The notes below the pieces were generated by a model that worked only from the letters and a program-made list of their open reading frames with translations, ran no database searches and was not told where the DNA came from. A stretch of 64,000 nucleotides of DNA from Stemphylium vesicarium. Its lineage: Eukaryota > Ascomycota > Dothideomycetes > Pleosporales > Pleosporaceae. This document shows positions 31,704 to 42,580 of this stretch, piece after piece (the stretch's first letter is position 1; every line of letters starts with the position of its first letter). The stretch is taken from NCBI GenBank assembly GCA_004380135.1, contig QXCR01000098.1, forward strand, positions 1 through 64,000, written 5' to 3'. A program made the position numbers and the translations under genes.

Positions 31704-33406
31704 CTACCCGCTCTGTGCATCTTCAACCATCTTAGTCTCCGGTGGCCCAAGATAGCTCTCCTTCAATCCACCCCTAGTATCCACCACAATCTTTTCCAAG
31801 TAGACGTCGAGGCGTTGAGAGATGAGCGTGAGACGAAAAAAGGGCGCAACGCCACTGACCCAGATTCAGTGCGGGTGCCGAGGTACGGTATGTGACTAAA
31901 CGCTAGAGTCTCGCCAATACTGGTTTTCGAAGACGAGGAGCGCTGATAGTGCTGCGCTTCCATTGATATATATCCCGCTGATTCAGGGAAGCTTGTGAAT
32001 CCACTAGGCACTTTTCGATGCATTACGGGTATCCTGATGACGTCGAAGTAAGGATATTGTGACGGGGTCGATGTGATGCCAACCTCGAGAGTATCGTTGA
32101 AGCCCTCAGGGACATTATCCCAACCCACAGACACTTCCAAGCGTTGCTGATACGCCGTCTCATTCAGTCTCCCCGAGCGCGGTGAGATGCTCAGCCAATC
32201 CACTGGTATGCTTCCGAGCTGCCAATCGAGTGGGACTCGGTAATCGCCCCGCATGAAAAGATCTACCGATCTCACCGCCGGGCCATAAGGATCCATGACT
32301 GGCAGTTCCACTAGCGCAATCACGTCCGTCGTCGGCGTCGATGGATCAATGGACTCGACCCATCGGCCCTGGATCGTGGGACTATTTGAGCCCTCAGCAT
32401 ATATGCCGAGATTTCCAGTCGACAGCGGCATATTCTGCCGCAACTGAACGAAAGACAGATTGCTCAGCATGTCGCTTGATGGATTGGCCCAGTTTCGCGG
32501 TGCCGAGGCCACGGCGTCTAGTTTGGCTTGCGACATGATGTGTTTCTATTTTCCGCTGAGGAGACCGTCGAATTCTTCGATTAGGCCGAATTCATAGTCG
32601 AAGTCAGCTAGAACTTTATTTGCGAGATGGTCGGCGGAGTTTCGACGCTCCAACGCGTGTTGGTGGTTGAAAGCTGATCCAAGATTCATGGCGTAGTACG
32701 TTGCTCCTAAACCAGGGGGTAGAAAAGGAGCTGATAAAAGGCTGGCTTGTATGCGTCTGAGACCTTCTTATACAAACGTTTAGTCTGATTGGCTAAGATG
32801 ATCCATCTTTCAAGAATTCGTTCGGCTTCATGATAGTTGAGGACTGAGTATGTGCTTGGGTCTACCGACTCGAAACGCCGCATGCCAATCAGATGATTGA
32901 GCTCCATTAAAAGTGCTGCGATATCGGTTGCGTATTCGCTGCCAAATTCGCGCTCTGCATATAGTTCCAGATAGATTGGAACCATGTCGAAGTCGAACTT
33001 TGAAGCATCCCAGGCCAGGTCCATGGCGAAACCGAATTGGTGTTCCATGGGCTTGATGTCGCCAACATTGATGACCCAAATTCGATCAGCGCCTCGCCAA
33101 TACGCCTGAAGTAACTCTTTGAGTACTTTTGGCTGCTATGGTTAGCGTTCTGGCTTGTTCAGGGGCGGCGAAGTCACTTACCAAATTATTGGTATTGGAC
33201 CATTCGTACGATCGCGGAATCCCAACGTATTCGAAGTGAAAGTAGACACCAGTGTCGCCTTCTCGCGCAACTTCGTTGCCGGTAGGGAGCCTCTGAACCT
33301 GGGCCTGATTGTTACCCGGCATGATGATGGTGGCGTCGTTGGGTAGGTTTAGACCTGCCGCGTAGTACGTTGCGACTTCTTTATAGATTTTCCATACTTC
33401 TGAATA
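31704..33406 (-). pseudogene. GH115 alpha-glucuronidase pseudogene, truncated and frame-broken
   Basis: Family 115 xylan alpha-1,2-glucuronidase sequence is clear: QVQRLPTGNEVAREGDTGVY, ADRIWVINVGDIKPME and SYLGPPET. Four lesions are seen. First, nothing homologous lies 5' of an acceptor-like CAG at 33407-33409, so the N-terminal half of a normally about 1000-residue protein is missing. Second, one base is lost at about 32704-32712, between FYPLV and GATYYAMN. Third, an in-frame TAG at 32546-32548 replaces the Trp expected in SGKWKHIMSQ. Fourth, near 31800-31860 the frame changes and about 100 residues of the C-terminal domain are absent before VVDTRGGLKESYLG. The internal 46-bp intron (33136-33181, branch gctaac) is still intact, so decay is probably recent. 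No function is expected. Confidence 0.85.
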
Positions 33407-33926
33407 CTGTTAGCGCACTGCTGAAATTCCTTGTATAAGCCAAGCCGAACGTATTATATCCAGGAGCTCGATCTCTATTGCCTATGGACGGAGCCCGCAC
33501 ACCACCATCACACGTGTAACGCAGAACGACCACGTTCCGCCGAGCATCTTAACCGTTCGAACCCTCACAGAAGTGACTAAGGTGTGCCGAGTGCGTTTCT
33601 TTCGTTCGCTCGTTCGTTCGCTCGGTTCGGATGAAAGTGTTGGGAAGGATTCGGAATCCCATACTCCTATGTGTGATCCTTCGTGTGGCTTCGCTACTAC
33701 ACTTCCGCACCTGTTGAAACCACCTACTCAACCAGAATGATCCCAATGACTACAGGAATGCGCCCTGAGTACAAGACCACCTGTTGATCCCATGACCGCT
33801 TCATTCATGCCCCCATCATGCCGCCATCATGCCTTCACTCTTTCGTAGTGCCGAGTGGTCAAGGGCCGGGCCAGCTTTTGAGTCGAATTTTTGGCTGTGG
33901 CGCATACAATGTGATGCGCCAGGTCC
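33407..33926. other. gene-free stretch upstream of the GH115 remnant
   Basis: The expected 5' half of the GH115 gene is not here. The sequence has a short TTCG-type repeat (ttcgctcgttcgttcgctcg, about 33603-33622). Nothing else was recognised. Confidence 0.5.
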
Positions 33927-34660
33927 GTGTGCTTTGCCAACAGCTCGTCCAAGCCTGTTCCATCTTTTCATAAAGCCAATGCTGGACGCATACAGTTGGC
34001 GGACCTAGCTGAGCACGACGACGACTTGAGGCTGCCCGTGACACGACCAAAGGCGACTCAGTCTACCAAGCCTGCTGCAGGGCCCTCAGATCTAAGGGCA
34101 AAGCCCCAGCTTCGCCCACTCCAAGGCGCGAGCAGGTTCCCAACCCGGAAGACGGCGATGACGGTCTCTCAGATGTCCCCGGCCTTCCAATAAGAGGCGG
34201 CGGCCCCATGAAGGTTGATGGGGATGTCTTCTTCAATGGGAAACCAGGCTCCACCTTGGTTTCACCGCACGAGATCGGCGTCTTCAGACTCGTACCCATC
34301 GACCGGGCGCAGGCTCTGACGAGCTGGCAATCGACCAAGAGGCCATCCCTAACCAATCTCCCTGCTATCGCGAGATTCTGGAAGCCTTGAGAGGTGTGGC
34401 TGCAGTAGCTGTACAATCGCCTACCGCGCAGCTGGTCGTCCAGGGTTTCTCCAGATTGGCGACAAGTCGAAGCTCGGTGACGACGACCTATACGACCTTG
34501 CGCCAGTTGTCGGCGACAATAAGGGTATTGCGCAAGCTATCATCAAGGCTGCCCGAATATTTCCTCCGTCTGCTTCGAAAGCGTTCCGAGTATCGCGACT
34601 AGACTTCGCATATCGGCTTTCTTGTGTCCTTGGTCTGGGGTTCCGCCCTTGATTTTCTCC
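33927..34660 (+). pseudogene. decayed protein-coding relic of unknown family
   Basis: Several adjoining stretches read like protein but in shifting frames. In order: ADLAEHDDDLRLPVTRPKAT, then VPNPEDGDDGLSDVPGLPIR followed by MKVDGDVFFNGKPGSTLVSP. Next are CYREILEALRGVAAVAVQSP and finally KLGDDDLYDLAPVVGDNKGI with FPPSASKAFRVSRLDFAYRL. Codon use in these pieces is coding-like (C/G in third positions), yet no set of normal introns joins them. The simplest reading is a gene with several indels. I do not recognise the family. It neighbours the GH115 pseudogene, so the whole 31.7-34.7 kb segment seems to be decaying. Confidence 0.4.
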
Positions 34661-35851
34661 TAGCCCGGTGTTTGGTCCTACGGCGTTGTGTGTGTGTCAA
34701 CGATGGAGAGTGCGGCTGCGACTGTGTTAGTGCCCCAAAAGGCTACATCCTGTGGCTCAATGACGAACGCTCTCTTCATCCTCCACCGAGCAATACCATG
34801 TGGGATATACTGAAGCCGCAACACAGACCCAGCCAGTGGTTGCATGAAGGAACTCTCCCACAAACACTGTGCAAGAGGCGCGAGTGAGTTGTGTCGGTTC
34901 TTTTCCTCTTATAAGGCTCTTACTTTCGAGCGCGCCTTGGAGACCGGGCCTTACTCTGCGCCGTTATACTGCAGAGACGGCCGTGATGATCAAGGGGTGA
35001 GGTTTCAGTTGGCGCGGGCGTGGCGAGAAACGGGAAGTTGGATCTGGCGCTGGGGTAACGTTAGTACGAAGCCCGAGCCACGCGATCGACGTCACTTTCA
35101 GCTCATGGTTTTGGCAGCCTTGCTACGGGAGAGACGACCGGCCATTTCACAATCTAAGCTCACTTTCATCCATTGTGCAATACGTGGACATCCCTGGAAT
35201 CTGTTTATCTGTGTGCACCTTGCGTTGTGGGCGGAAACACGGTGCAGATGTTCCGGACTCAATTTCGGGTGCAGCTTGGCGACCCTCTTAATCTCTTAAA
35301 GTGCTTACATGACCATACTTAGTGCGTTCATGTCATCCTGTCCGTACGTTTACTACTTCACACTTTTACATCAAAAGTTCATTGCAAATCGTCCCTAGCG
35401 GAGCGCGGACCGTGATTTGCGGACGAACATGATCAGGCGTCAGGAAAGGACCCTGAGAGTCATTACCTCTTTCTGCTTGGGGCTAGGTCAGGTCCTTCCC
35501 GCCTTGCCATGCCACCGTGAAACAACCCTACCATCGCGTTGCTGAACGGCCCGAATTGGACGACGCAGCAACATTGGAGGTACAATTTCTACTTCCACTC
35601 TGTGTGCGGACCGAACGCAACATATAGATGATTTGCCAGCTATAACGGGCTTAATATGTTTCGAACGCTTCCATGAAGATCCGAGAGAGTAGGTTTATAT
35701 GACCACTACAGGGAGTGATCAAATATCGCAATCGTCAATCGTTCCTACATTTGTTTTCTTCAGCTTTTTTGCATTTGCGCACGTATCCGTTCTTTACTAA
35801 GAGCATCGCTCGTTTACATTCATTTCTATCTTACCACTACTCATCTTGAAG
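34661..35851. other. gene-free stretch upstream of the carboxylesterase
   Basis: No gene was recognised; the 151-codon frame at 34844-35299 has no family-like features. A TTTATATGA element lies at about 35694-35702, roughly 150 bp before the esterase start. Confidence 0.5.
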
Positions 35852-37564
35852 ATGAAGCATCTCTATCAATTGCTCGCCGCCGGTGCGGGTTTTTCTTCCG
35901 TAGCACACGCCGTCAACACTATTGTTGATATTGGCTACGCAAAGTACCAGGGAGCCGTCGTCGACTCAAAGCTTGGTGTTTCTGCCTGGAAAGGCATCCA
36001 GTATGCGGCGCCACCTACTGGCGAGCGTCGATTTGCAGCACCGCAGGATCCTATCGTCTCCGGTCTTATCAACGCCACGACTCACGGTGCAACATGCCCG
36101 CCCAGCCGTCCGGATGACTGGACTGTATCTGGGCCCAACGACCGTTTCACCATCGCGGAGGACTGTCTCTACCTGAGTGTGTACGCGCCTTCGGAGGCCC
36201 GCGTCGACTCGAAATTGCCGGTTGTGGTGTTCTTCCAGGGAGGTGGCTTCTCGTCGCAGTCGAGTGCAAACTGGGATCCTACAGAGATTGTGGCAGACGG
36301 GCAGGTGATCTTTGTGCAGTTCAGCTACCGCGTGGGTCTGTACGGCTTCCTCAGCAGCGAAGCGGTCAAGGCAGAAGGTGGCGACGTCAATGCTGGACTT
36401 CGCGACCAGATCAAGCTACTTGAATGGGTCAAGGAGCACATTGATCAATTTGGTGGCGACCCAAACCATGTTGTCCTCGATGGTGTCAGTGCTGGTGGAT
36501 CCTCTGTTGCGCTCATGATGGCTGCAAACACCGGCAAGGAGCTGTTCGCTGGTGGCATCATGGAGTCGGGCGGTTGGGTCACGATGCGTACCCCGGAGCT
36601 AGGCGAGGAGCAATACCAGTGCTTGCTCGATGACAAGGGCTGCGCTAATGCGACTGATGGCCTTTCCTGTCTACGCGCCTTGAACGAGTCGGCCATCCGC
36701 TCTTCCAACTGCTGGTTCAACCCCAACATCGACGGCGACCTCTACACTGACTCTCTCGTGAACCTCTTCGACCAGGGTAAGTACGCCAAAGTGCCAACCA
36801 TCATGGGCACCTGCGCTCAGGAAGGCACCAAGTACAACGCACCAGAGGATCTCAACACCACAGCGGATGCCGTCAAATGGGTAGCAAACCAGGACCCAAG
36901 CCTCAGCAACTCTTCCATCTCAATCATCAACGACATCTACATGAAGCCCAACAAGCCCTCTTTCCCCAGCAAGGGACTCTACTGGCGCCACGCAGCCGAC
37001 GCCATCGGCGACATTGGAACCCATTGCCCAACCCGTAACATCCAAAACGCTATCGCACGCGACGATGTCCCTACTTACAACTACAAGTACGCCGTGCAGG
37101 ACCCAGCCGACGAGGCAGCCGGCTACGGCGCCTGGCACACCGTCAACGCCTACGCTTTCTGGGGCGTAAACCGCACCGACGGCGGCGAGCCACCCAGCTA
37201 CTTCACCACCAACGCGGCCATAATTAAGCAGGTGCGCAGCTACTGGACGAGCTTTGTTCGCAATCTCGACCCAAACACCGATCGCGCCGAACGTGCTGTC
37301 GAGTGGAAGCCGTACACTGGGCCTGACGCCCGTGAACGCCTCTTCATCCAGACCAACAACACGAAGATGGAGCGTATGAGCCCTGCACAAGCCTTGAGGT
37401 GTGATGTTGTGAGGCCGATGAGCGATAACCTTGGTAAGCCTGCTGGAAAGGGCGTGGTAACGGAGTTTGATAAGAAGTTGGCGGAGAAGGTTAATGGGAC
37501 GAGTGAAAGTACTGCATGGAAGAAGGAGAAGAAGCAGGGAAGGAAGAGTGCTATGAGCTACTGA
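35852..37564 (+). CDS. secreted type-B carboxylesterase/lipase
   Basis: A single-exon gene for a 570-residue alpha/beta-hydrolase of the carboxylesterase type B family. The N-terminus MKHLYQLLAAGAGFSSVAHA is a signal peptide. The family motif EDCLYLSVYAP and the oxyanion loop FFQGGGFS are present. The nucleophile elbow is GVSAGG with Ser213. The acid is probably Glu324 in CAQEGTKY and the base His429 in GAWHTVNAYAFWG. Several N-glycosylation sites occur. The C-terminal 60 residues are basic and Lys-rich (WKKEKKQGRK), which is unusual for a secreted esterase. Substrate range is not predictable; relatives hydrolyse lipids, carboxyl esters or mycotoxin esters. Confidence 0.9.
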   Translation: MKHLYQLLAAGAGFSSVAHAVNTIVDIGYAKYQGAVVDSKLGVSAWKGIQYAAPPTGERRFAAPQDPIVSGLINATTHGATCPPSRPDDWTVSGPNDRFTIAEDCLYLSVYAPSEARVDSKLPVVVFFQGGGFSSQSSANWDPTEIVADGQVIFVQFSYRVGLYGFLSSEAVKAEGGDVNAGLRDQIKLLEWVKEHIDQFGGDPNHVVLDGVSAGGSSVALMMAANTGKELFAGGIMESGGWVTMRTPELGEEQYQCLLDDKGCANATDGLSCLRALNESAIRSSNCWFNPNIDGDLYTDSLVNLFDQGKYAKVPTIMGTCAQEGTKYNAPEDLNTTADAVKWVANQDPSLSNSSISIINDIYMKPNKPSFPSKGLYWRHAADAIGDIGTHCPTRNIQNAIARDDVPTYNYKYAVQDPADEAAGYGAWHTVNAYAFWGVNRTDGGEPPSYFTTNAAIIKQVRSYWTSFVRNLDPNTDRAERAVEWKPYTGPDARERLFIQTNNTKMERMSPAQALRCDVVRPMSDNLGKPAGKGVVTEFDKKLAEKVNGTSESTAWKKEKKQGRKSAMSY

Positions 37565-38363
37565 TTTAGTGGTTGTTATATGAACGGTCGTTGGCTGAGC
37601 TTGTCTGTTTTCGCAGTGGATTTGAAAGCCGTTTCGTTGCCTTTTCGCTGCCTCGTATTCTTCAACTTGTACAATATTTTATTCTTTTTTGGCTTCGGCA
37701 AAGGCTGTATAGTCTTCTCGATCAACTTTGGTATGCACATGTCTAGACCCCGTTGCTGGTCTCTCGTGCCTATAGAACTAATTTCGCGGATTTGTAACAC
37801 TCCTGTAGTTTTATAGTGCAGCTCAAGCTTTGTTTCCCAAGCTGTGGTTGAAAGGAAAAGCCTTGTATGAGTAGAACAACAACATAGGTCTAGCAGGGCG
37901 CATACGATGTTTAGCTTGATGCACGCACCTATCCGGACGCCCGATAACGTAACAGCACCCTGAAAGCAAACCGAGGGCGTGAATATCTGAGAGAGTGCGA
38001 GTCGCTATCGACATTCTCGAGAATGTAAAATGACGGATTGCACATGCATGTAATACCATTGAACGAAAATAGCGGTGCGCGAGCCAAATTCTAGGTGCTG
38101 AGCAGCGCTTTCCGGAAAGCTGAGAGCTCTTTCCCATGTCCGCTTTTTCGAGGCAAGTACTGGGAAGTAGCATGCGCGCCGACTGCGCATTCTGTAAATG
38201 AAGCGATGGCGTACTCCCTAAGCGTGAGAGGCACCCGATCGAATATCGTCTTCTGGCCCTGGAATCTGTATCAGCAGGCCATCTTCTCCCACGAACATCT
38301 TAAAGCAACAACCCTGAAGATGTTTCCGCGGTCCATACCCCGGCCGACATCGCTACGCCCCCC
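37565..38363. other. intergenic stretch
   Basis: It holds the 3' region of the carboxylesterase and the upstream region of the zinc-knuckle gene. A possible 5' exon of that gene could lie near 38205 (an ATG followed by a GTGAGA donor), but this is unproven. Confidence 0.4.
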
Positions 38364-38832
38364 ATGCAAGTCCAACAGCCGTCTCATGTCCCTGCTCCCC
38401 CAGATCTCCCCTCCTACATGGAACCTCTACCGGTAGGATTGACAGACTTGTGGGCCCAATACCTGCGCGAAAGATCGCAGGACCTGCATAGACATGAGCT
38501 CTGCCAGTTGTGCTGCCGGCTTGGTCACCTAGCTATCGAGTGTCCGCACTTTGTAAGGATGTCGTGAGGGGTAAGCGAAAGACGGTCTGACTAACAGCAG
38601 ACAGATCACCTATATTGAAGCGGCGAACAAGTGGCGCGAGATGAACGAGCGATACCACCGTAACGATGCCGAGAGGTTGCAGAAAGTCTCGTTGCCACGA
38701 GTGGGTGTACTAGTCATTTCCGCAGCACTTGTAATTATTATCTCGGACTCTGTGGAAAATAAACGCTTTGCGGTGGGCCTTGATGGTGGGTTACTCTTTA
38801 CTGCGGGCCGCGCGATGGATTTGTGTGATTGA
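38364..38832 (+). CDS. small CCHC zinc-knuckle protein with a C-terminal hydrophobic segment
   Basis: Exon 1 (38364-38552) and exon 2 (38605-38832) are joined across a 52-bp intron (gtaagg ... gacag, with ctgactaac branch). They give 138 residues. The N-terminus is Pro-rich (SHVPAPPDLPSYMEPLP). A zinc knuckle follows with spacing C-x2-C-x4-H-x4-C (Cys47, Cys50, His55, Cys60 in CQLCCRLGHLAIEC). Exon 2 has a charged helix (NKWREMNERYHRNDAERLQK) and then VGVLVISAALVIII, which could be a membrane segment. CCHC knuckles bind single-stranded nucleic acid. Combining one with a hydrophobic tail is odd. The start is uncertain because sensible sequence (DVSAVHTPADIATPP) continues upstream in frame. No transposon flanks were seen. 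Confidence 0.55.
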
Positions 38833-39397
38833 CTCGATGCTGGCAATGATGGAAACCCCTTCAGGACGGCATAGTGTCATCCGACTTGAGGATTTGCTAC
38901 CCGGAAACTTCATTCATCTTGATAGAAGCGAGACCATGGAAACCGAGCAGAGCGGCTCGTGGTCTCAGAGAGAGGTTGCAAGCCAGGCAAAGGACATCAA
39001 TATAACTTTCCCCGACACATGTATCGCAAGAGACAAAGATAATCCAGTACGGGAGTGGAAAAGGGAAAACGTTTGTATAGCTTCGAATACCCATCGATAA
39101 TGAATCTGTTTTTTTAGATAGTTTCACACAGACAGAATACGCGAATGGAATACCACCGAGTGTTCAGCCTGGAGCGAGAGCCAAGAAGAGTGATGGTCGT
39201 CGAAGTATATTGCGACGAAAGACGAGGGCGCGCTAAAGGCGGGGGAGACTAGGCCTGAGTAGGGTGGACAATGGAAGACGCTCGGATCAAGAACGCGAGC
39301 GCGACTTCACAATTCGCGTCGCCCCTAACGACGGCTTTGTCTGCCCCTCTACAATATTCACCCCCAACACCGATAACGACTCACGATATAATATTCA
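38833..39397. promoter_or_regulatory. upstream region of mcm5
   Basis: This is 565 bp with no recognised gene. Short open frames overlap the mcm5 start in other phases. Confidence 0.4.
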
Positions 39398-41621
39398 ATG
39401 GCGGACAGACAAACCCCTTTCTCAATCAGCCTTTTTGGCAGCCAAGCAGGCGATGGCCCTCAGGATCAAGCTGCGCCGTCACGGGTGCAGCAAGCCCTGG
39501 TTGACTTTATTATGGAGTTCACCCTTGACAATATCTTCGTATACAGAGACCAGATCCGTGAGAATGTACTGCTGAAGCAATACTACTGCGACATCGATGT
39601 TGCCCATCTCATCAACTACAGCCCGGAACTCGCCCACGACCTGCGACAAAACCCTGCCGAAATTATACCCCTCGTACGTTGTCGCAAGTGACACTTTTCA
39701 TGCGCAAGCTTATACCAGACAGTTCGAATCGGCCCTCAAGATATGCACACAGCGCATTGTCTACCCCTCACAGAAAAACATTTCGCTTCCCGAGCACCAG
39801 CTGCTCCTTCACTCCAACGCTTCAGAGCTCTCCATCCGCGACCTGACGGCTACCAACGTCTCCCAACTCGTGCGCATACCCGGTATTATCATCGGCGCAT
39901 CCACCCTCTCCTCCAAATCCACAGCCCTTGCTATTCGATGCCGGAACTGCCAGCATGAGGAGATACTACCGGTCTCCGGAGGTTTCTCCGGAATCTCTCT
40001 ACCAAGGACTTGCGGTAGGACAAGGGGGGAGGGCGAGAGCGGAGAACAATGTCCCTTGGACCCATACTACGTCATGCATGAGCGCTGTCAGTTCATCGAC
40101 CAGCAGGTGCTAAAGCTGCAGGAGGCTCCCGACCAGGTGCCTGTCGGTGAGTTGCCGCGACACATCATGATCTCAGCTGACAGGTACCTTGCGAACCGCG
40201 TTGTTCCTGGTACACGATGCTCCATCATGGGTGTTTTCTCCATATACCAACAAAAAGGCTCTAAGCGTGCAGGAAACGCTGCAGTAGCCATTCGAAACCC
40301 CTACATACGCGCCGTTGGTATCCATGCCGACGTCGACCACGGCAGCAAGGGCGGTGCTGTCTTTACTGAAGAGGAAGAACAGGAATTTTTGGAGATGAGC
40401 CGACGACCAGATATCTACGAAGTCTTTGCGCGCTGCATTGCACCCTCCATCTACGGAAACCAAGACATCAAGAAAGCTATTGCGTGCTTATTGATGGGCG
40501 GCGCAAAGAAGATTCTTCCCGACGGAATGAAACTTCGTGGCGACATCAACGTGCTTCTTCTCGGTGACCCAGGTACTGCCAAATCACAACTGCTAAAGTT
40601 TGTCGAGAAAGTTTCGCCAATCGCCATCTACACATCCGGAAAGGGTTCCTCTGCCGCCGGTCTGACAGCCTCAGTCCAGCGAGACCACAACACGCGCGAA
40701 TTCTACCTCGAAGGAGGAGCCATGGTCCTGGCCGACGGCGGCGTAGTCTGCATCGACGAGTTCGACAAGATGCGCGACGAAGATCGAGTAGCCATCCACG
40801 AAGCCATGGAGCAGCAAACCATCTCCATCGCCAAAGCCGGCATAACCACAATCCTCAACTCGCGAACCTCCGTCCTCGCAGCCGCCAACCCCATCTTCGG
40901 ACGCTACGACGACATGAAAACCCCCGGCGAGAACATCGACTTCCAAACCACCATCCTCTCCCGTTTCGACATGATCTTCATCGTGCGCGACGAGCACGAC
41001 CGGGGCCGCGACGAGCGCATAGCAAAGCACGTAATGGGCATCGCGATGGGGGGCCGGGGCGTCGAAGAAAACGTCCAAGCCGAGATCCCCATTGAAAAAA
41101 TGAAACGCTACATCACCTACTGCCGCCAAAAGTGCGCCCCGCGCCTCTCCCCCGAAGCCGCGGAGAAGCTCTCCTCCCATTTCGTCAGCATCCGCCGCCA
41201 GGTCCACGCCTCAGAGGTAAACGCAAACCAACGCTCCAGCATCCCGATCACCGTCCGCCAACTCGAAGCCATCATCCGCATCACGGAGTCGCTGGCTAAA
41301 CTCAGCCTCTCCCCCATCGCAGACGAGTCGCATGTTGATGAGGCGATTCGCCTTTTCCTGGCTTCAACCATGGATGCGGTGAACCAAGGCGAGGGCCAGA
41401 GCTCAAAGGAACTCATGGATGAGGTTAACAAGGTCGAAGACGAACTCCGCAGGCGCATGCCCATTGGCTGGCAGGTTAATCTTAGTACCCTGAAACGCGA
41501 GATGGTGGATGGGAAAGGCTATTCTGAACAGGCGCTTGCGCGGGCTTTGCATGTTATGAATGCAAGGGAGACGATTCGGTGGAGACATGGGAATAGTGTG
41601 GTTTTTAGGGCTAGTGCTTAG
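39398..41621 (+). CDS. mcm5: DNA replication licensing factor Mcm5
   Basis: Two exons (39398-39673 and 39723-41621) flank a 49-bp intron (gtacgt ... gacag), giving 724 residues. This is the Mcm5/Cdc46 subunit of the nuclear MCM2-7 helicase. The N-terminal domain begins MADRQTPFSISLFGSQAGDG and continues with LDNIFVYRDQIRENVLLKQY. A zinc-binding segment starts CRNCQHEE. The AAA+ part has Walker A GDPGTAKSQ, Walker B VCIDEFDKM and arginine finger SRFD. The C-terminal winged-helix region ends at 41621. Length and segment order match fungal Mcm5, and the N-terminal FIYRDQLR-like motif separates it from Mcm2, 3, 4, 6 and 7. Confidence 0.96.
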
Positions 41622-41670
41622 ATATACCGCGTCATGTTATTGTTGTTTCTGTTCTTGCACGTTTTGTGGT

Positions 41671-41697
41671 GTTTCTGGTGTTTCTGGTGTTTCTGGG
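41671..41697 (+). repeat. 9-bp tandem repeat in the mcm5 3' region
   Basis: Three perfect copies of TGTTTCTGG follow one another, about 50 bp after the mcm5 stop codon. It is probably a simple repeat without function. Confidence 0.8.
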
Positions 41698-41934
41698 CAT
41701 CACTTTTCACTGGTCTGTGTGGGTAATGTGGGCGCATGGATGCACTGGTTCTGCATTGCCAAGGGTGGAATAGATGCGCGCGCACATTAAGTGTGGATGA
41801 TAACTGTGCACATCAGACCATTTCAATGTTCACAGCATCATAATCTTCAGTGATGTCGCGTATCCCGTCCCTCCCTTCCAATTTGCCATCCGACAGTATT
41901 GGCGGGCCGTCACTACACTGCGGCTTGTTCAGCA

Positions 41935-42580
41935 TCACGAGCGCTCCGCTTCCGCTCCCACCCCGGACTTTGTCCAACCATAGCACGAGTCGGCGTATGG
42001 AACGAATAATTTTACTCTTGAGTTCCAGTATAATCGTTGTGCGTTCATGCCGGGCTGGGTATTATTGAATTTCCTGGCAGTGATGGGGGGGATGGGTGTG
42101 GTGTCGTGCAGACTGTACGCCATTTCAGTGCGAGTGCAGTGCTGAACGAATGGTGGCACTGCGTTTTCTGGCAATGCCAGTTGTAACATTGCTGTAAAAT
42201 ACTGTTCTGGTGTGGTTCCGAGAGTGACCTGCTGTCTCACATGTTGGTGTTGCAGGCACTCGGAAGCCGGGGAAGTGCAGGCATCGCAAATCGTATACCA
42301 CGGCTTGTTGTCGCCGTGAGACTCGCACTTGCTTGCCCGTGATTTCTAGCAGCCTAACAGCTATATCTCGCTCAAGCCGGTCGGGTAGCGAAATCGCAGC
42401 TCCTCTGTCTTTCTGCGCTAGCTTAAAGTGTGGCAGCGCAGCATCATCGACCGGCGTACCCCGATCCCTCACTTGGCGATACTGGCCACCTGTTCCTTTG
42501 AGATGGAAGGGGATTCGAAAGAACTGGCTGGACTTACAAGGTGAGATCCGACCCGTCTCCGGTGTCGAAGTGGAGCTCAT
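41935..42580 (-). CDS. hypothetical protein, intron structure unresolved
   Basis: Coding-like sequence starts at 42580 with MSSTSTPETGRISP, followed by a clear donor gtaagt. A downstream acceptor (aacag near 42490) keeps the frame with GQYRQVRDRGTPVDDAALPH. From about 42320 another frame takes over: SKCESHGDNKPWYTICDACT, then VTLGTTPEQYFTAMLQLALP and on to a stop at 41935. The second part contains C-x(n)-CxxC-type cysteines that could bind zinc. At least one further intron between about 42320 and 42440 is needed, and its borders are not clear; a frameshift is the alternative. I do not recognise the family. The start motif and Cys block suggest a real but lineage-limited fungal gene. Confidence 0.45.

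Noticed and set aside
31763..32536. Intact short gene from the MSQAKLDAV start
   Set aside because: It is the C-terminal piece of the GH115 remnant after the amber codon; similarity continues upstream through the stop and downstream in another frame.
33850..33930. tRNA-Ser/Leu-like D-arm sequence (GCCGAGTGGTCAAGG)
   Set aside because: No matching acceptor stem, anticodon arm or T-arm (GGTTCGAATCC) could be found at the right distance.
27175..35852. Secondary metabolite biosynthetic cluster around the regulator and MFS transporter
   Set aside because: No polyketide synthase, NRPS, terpene cyclase or DMATS gene is present nearby; a regulator plus transporter alone is not enough.
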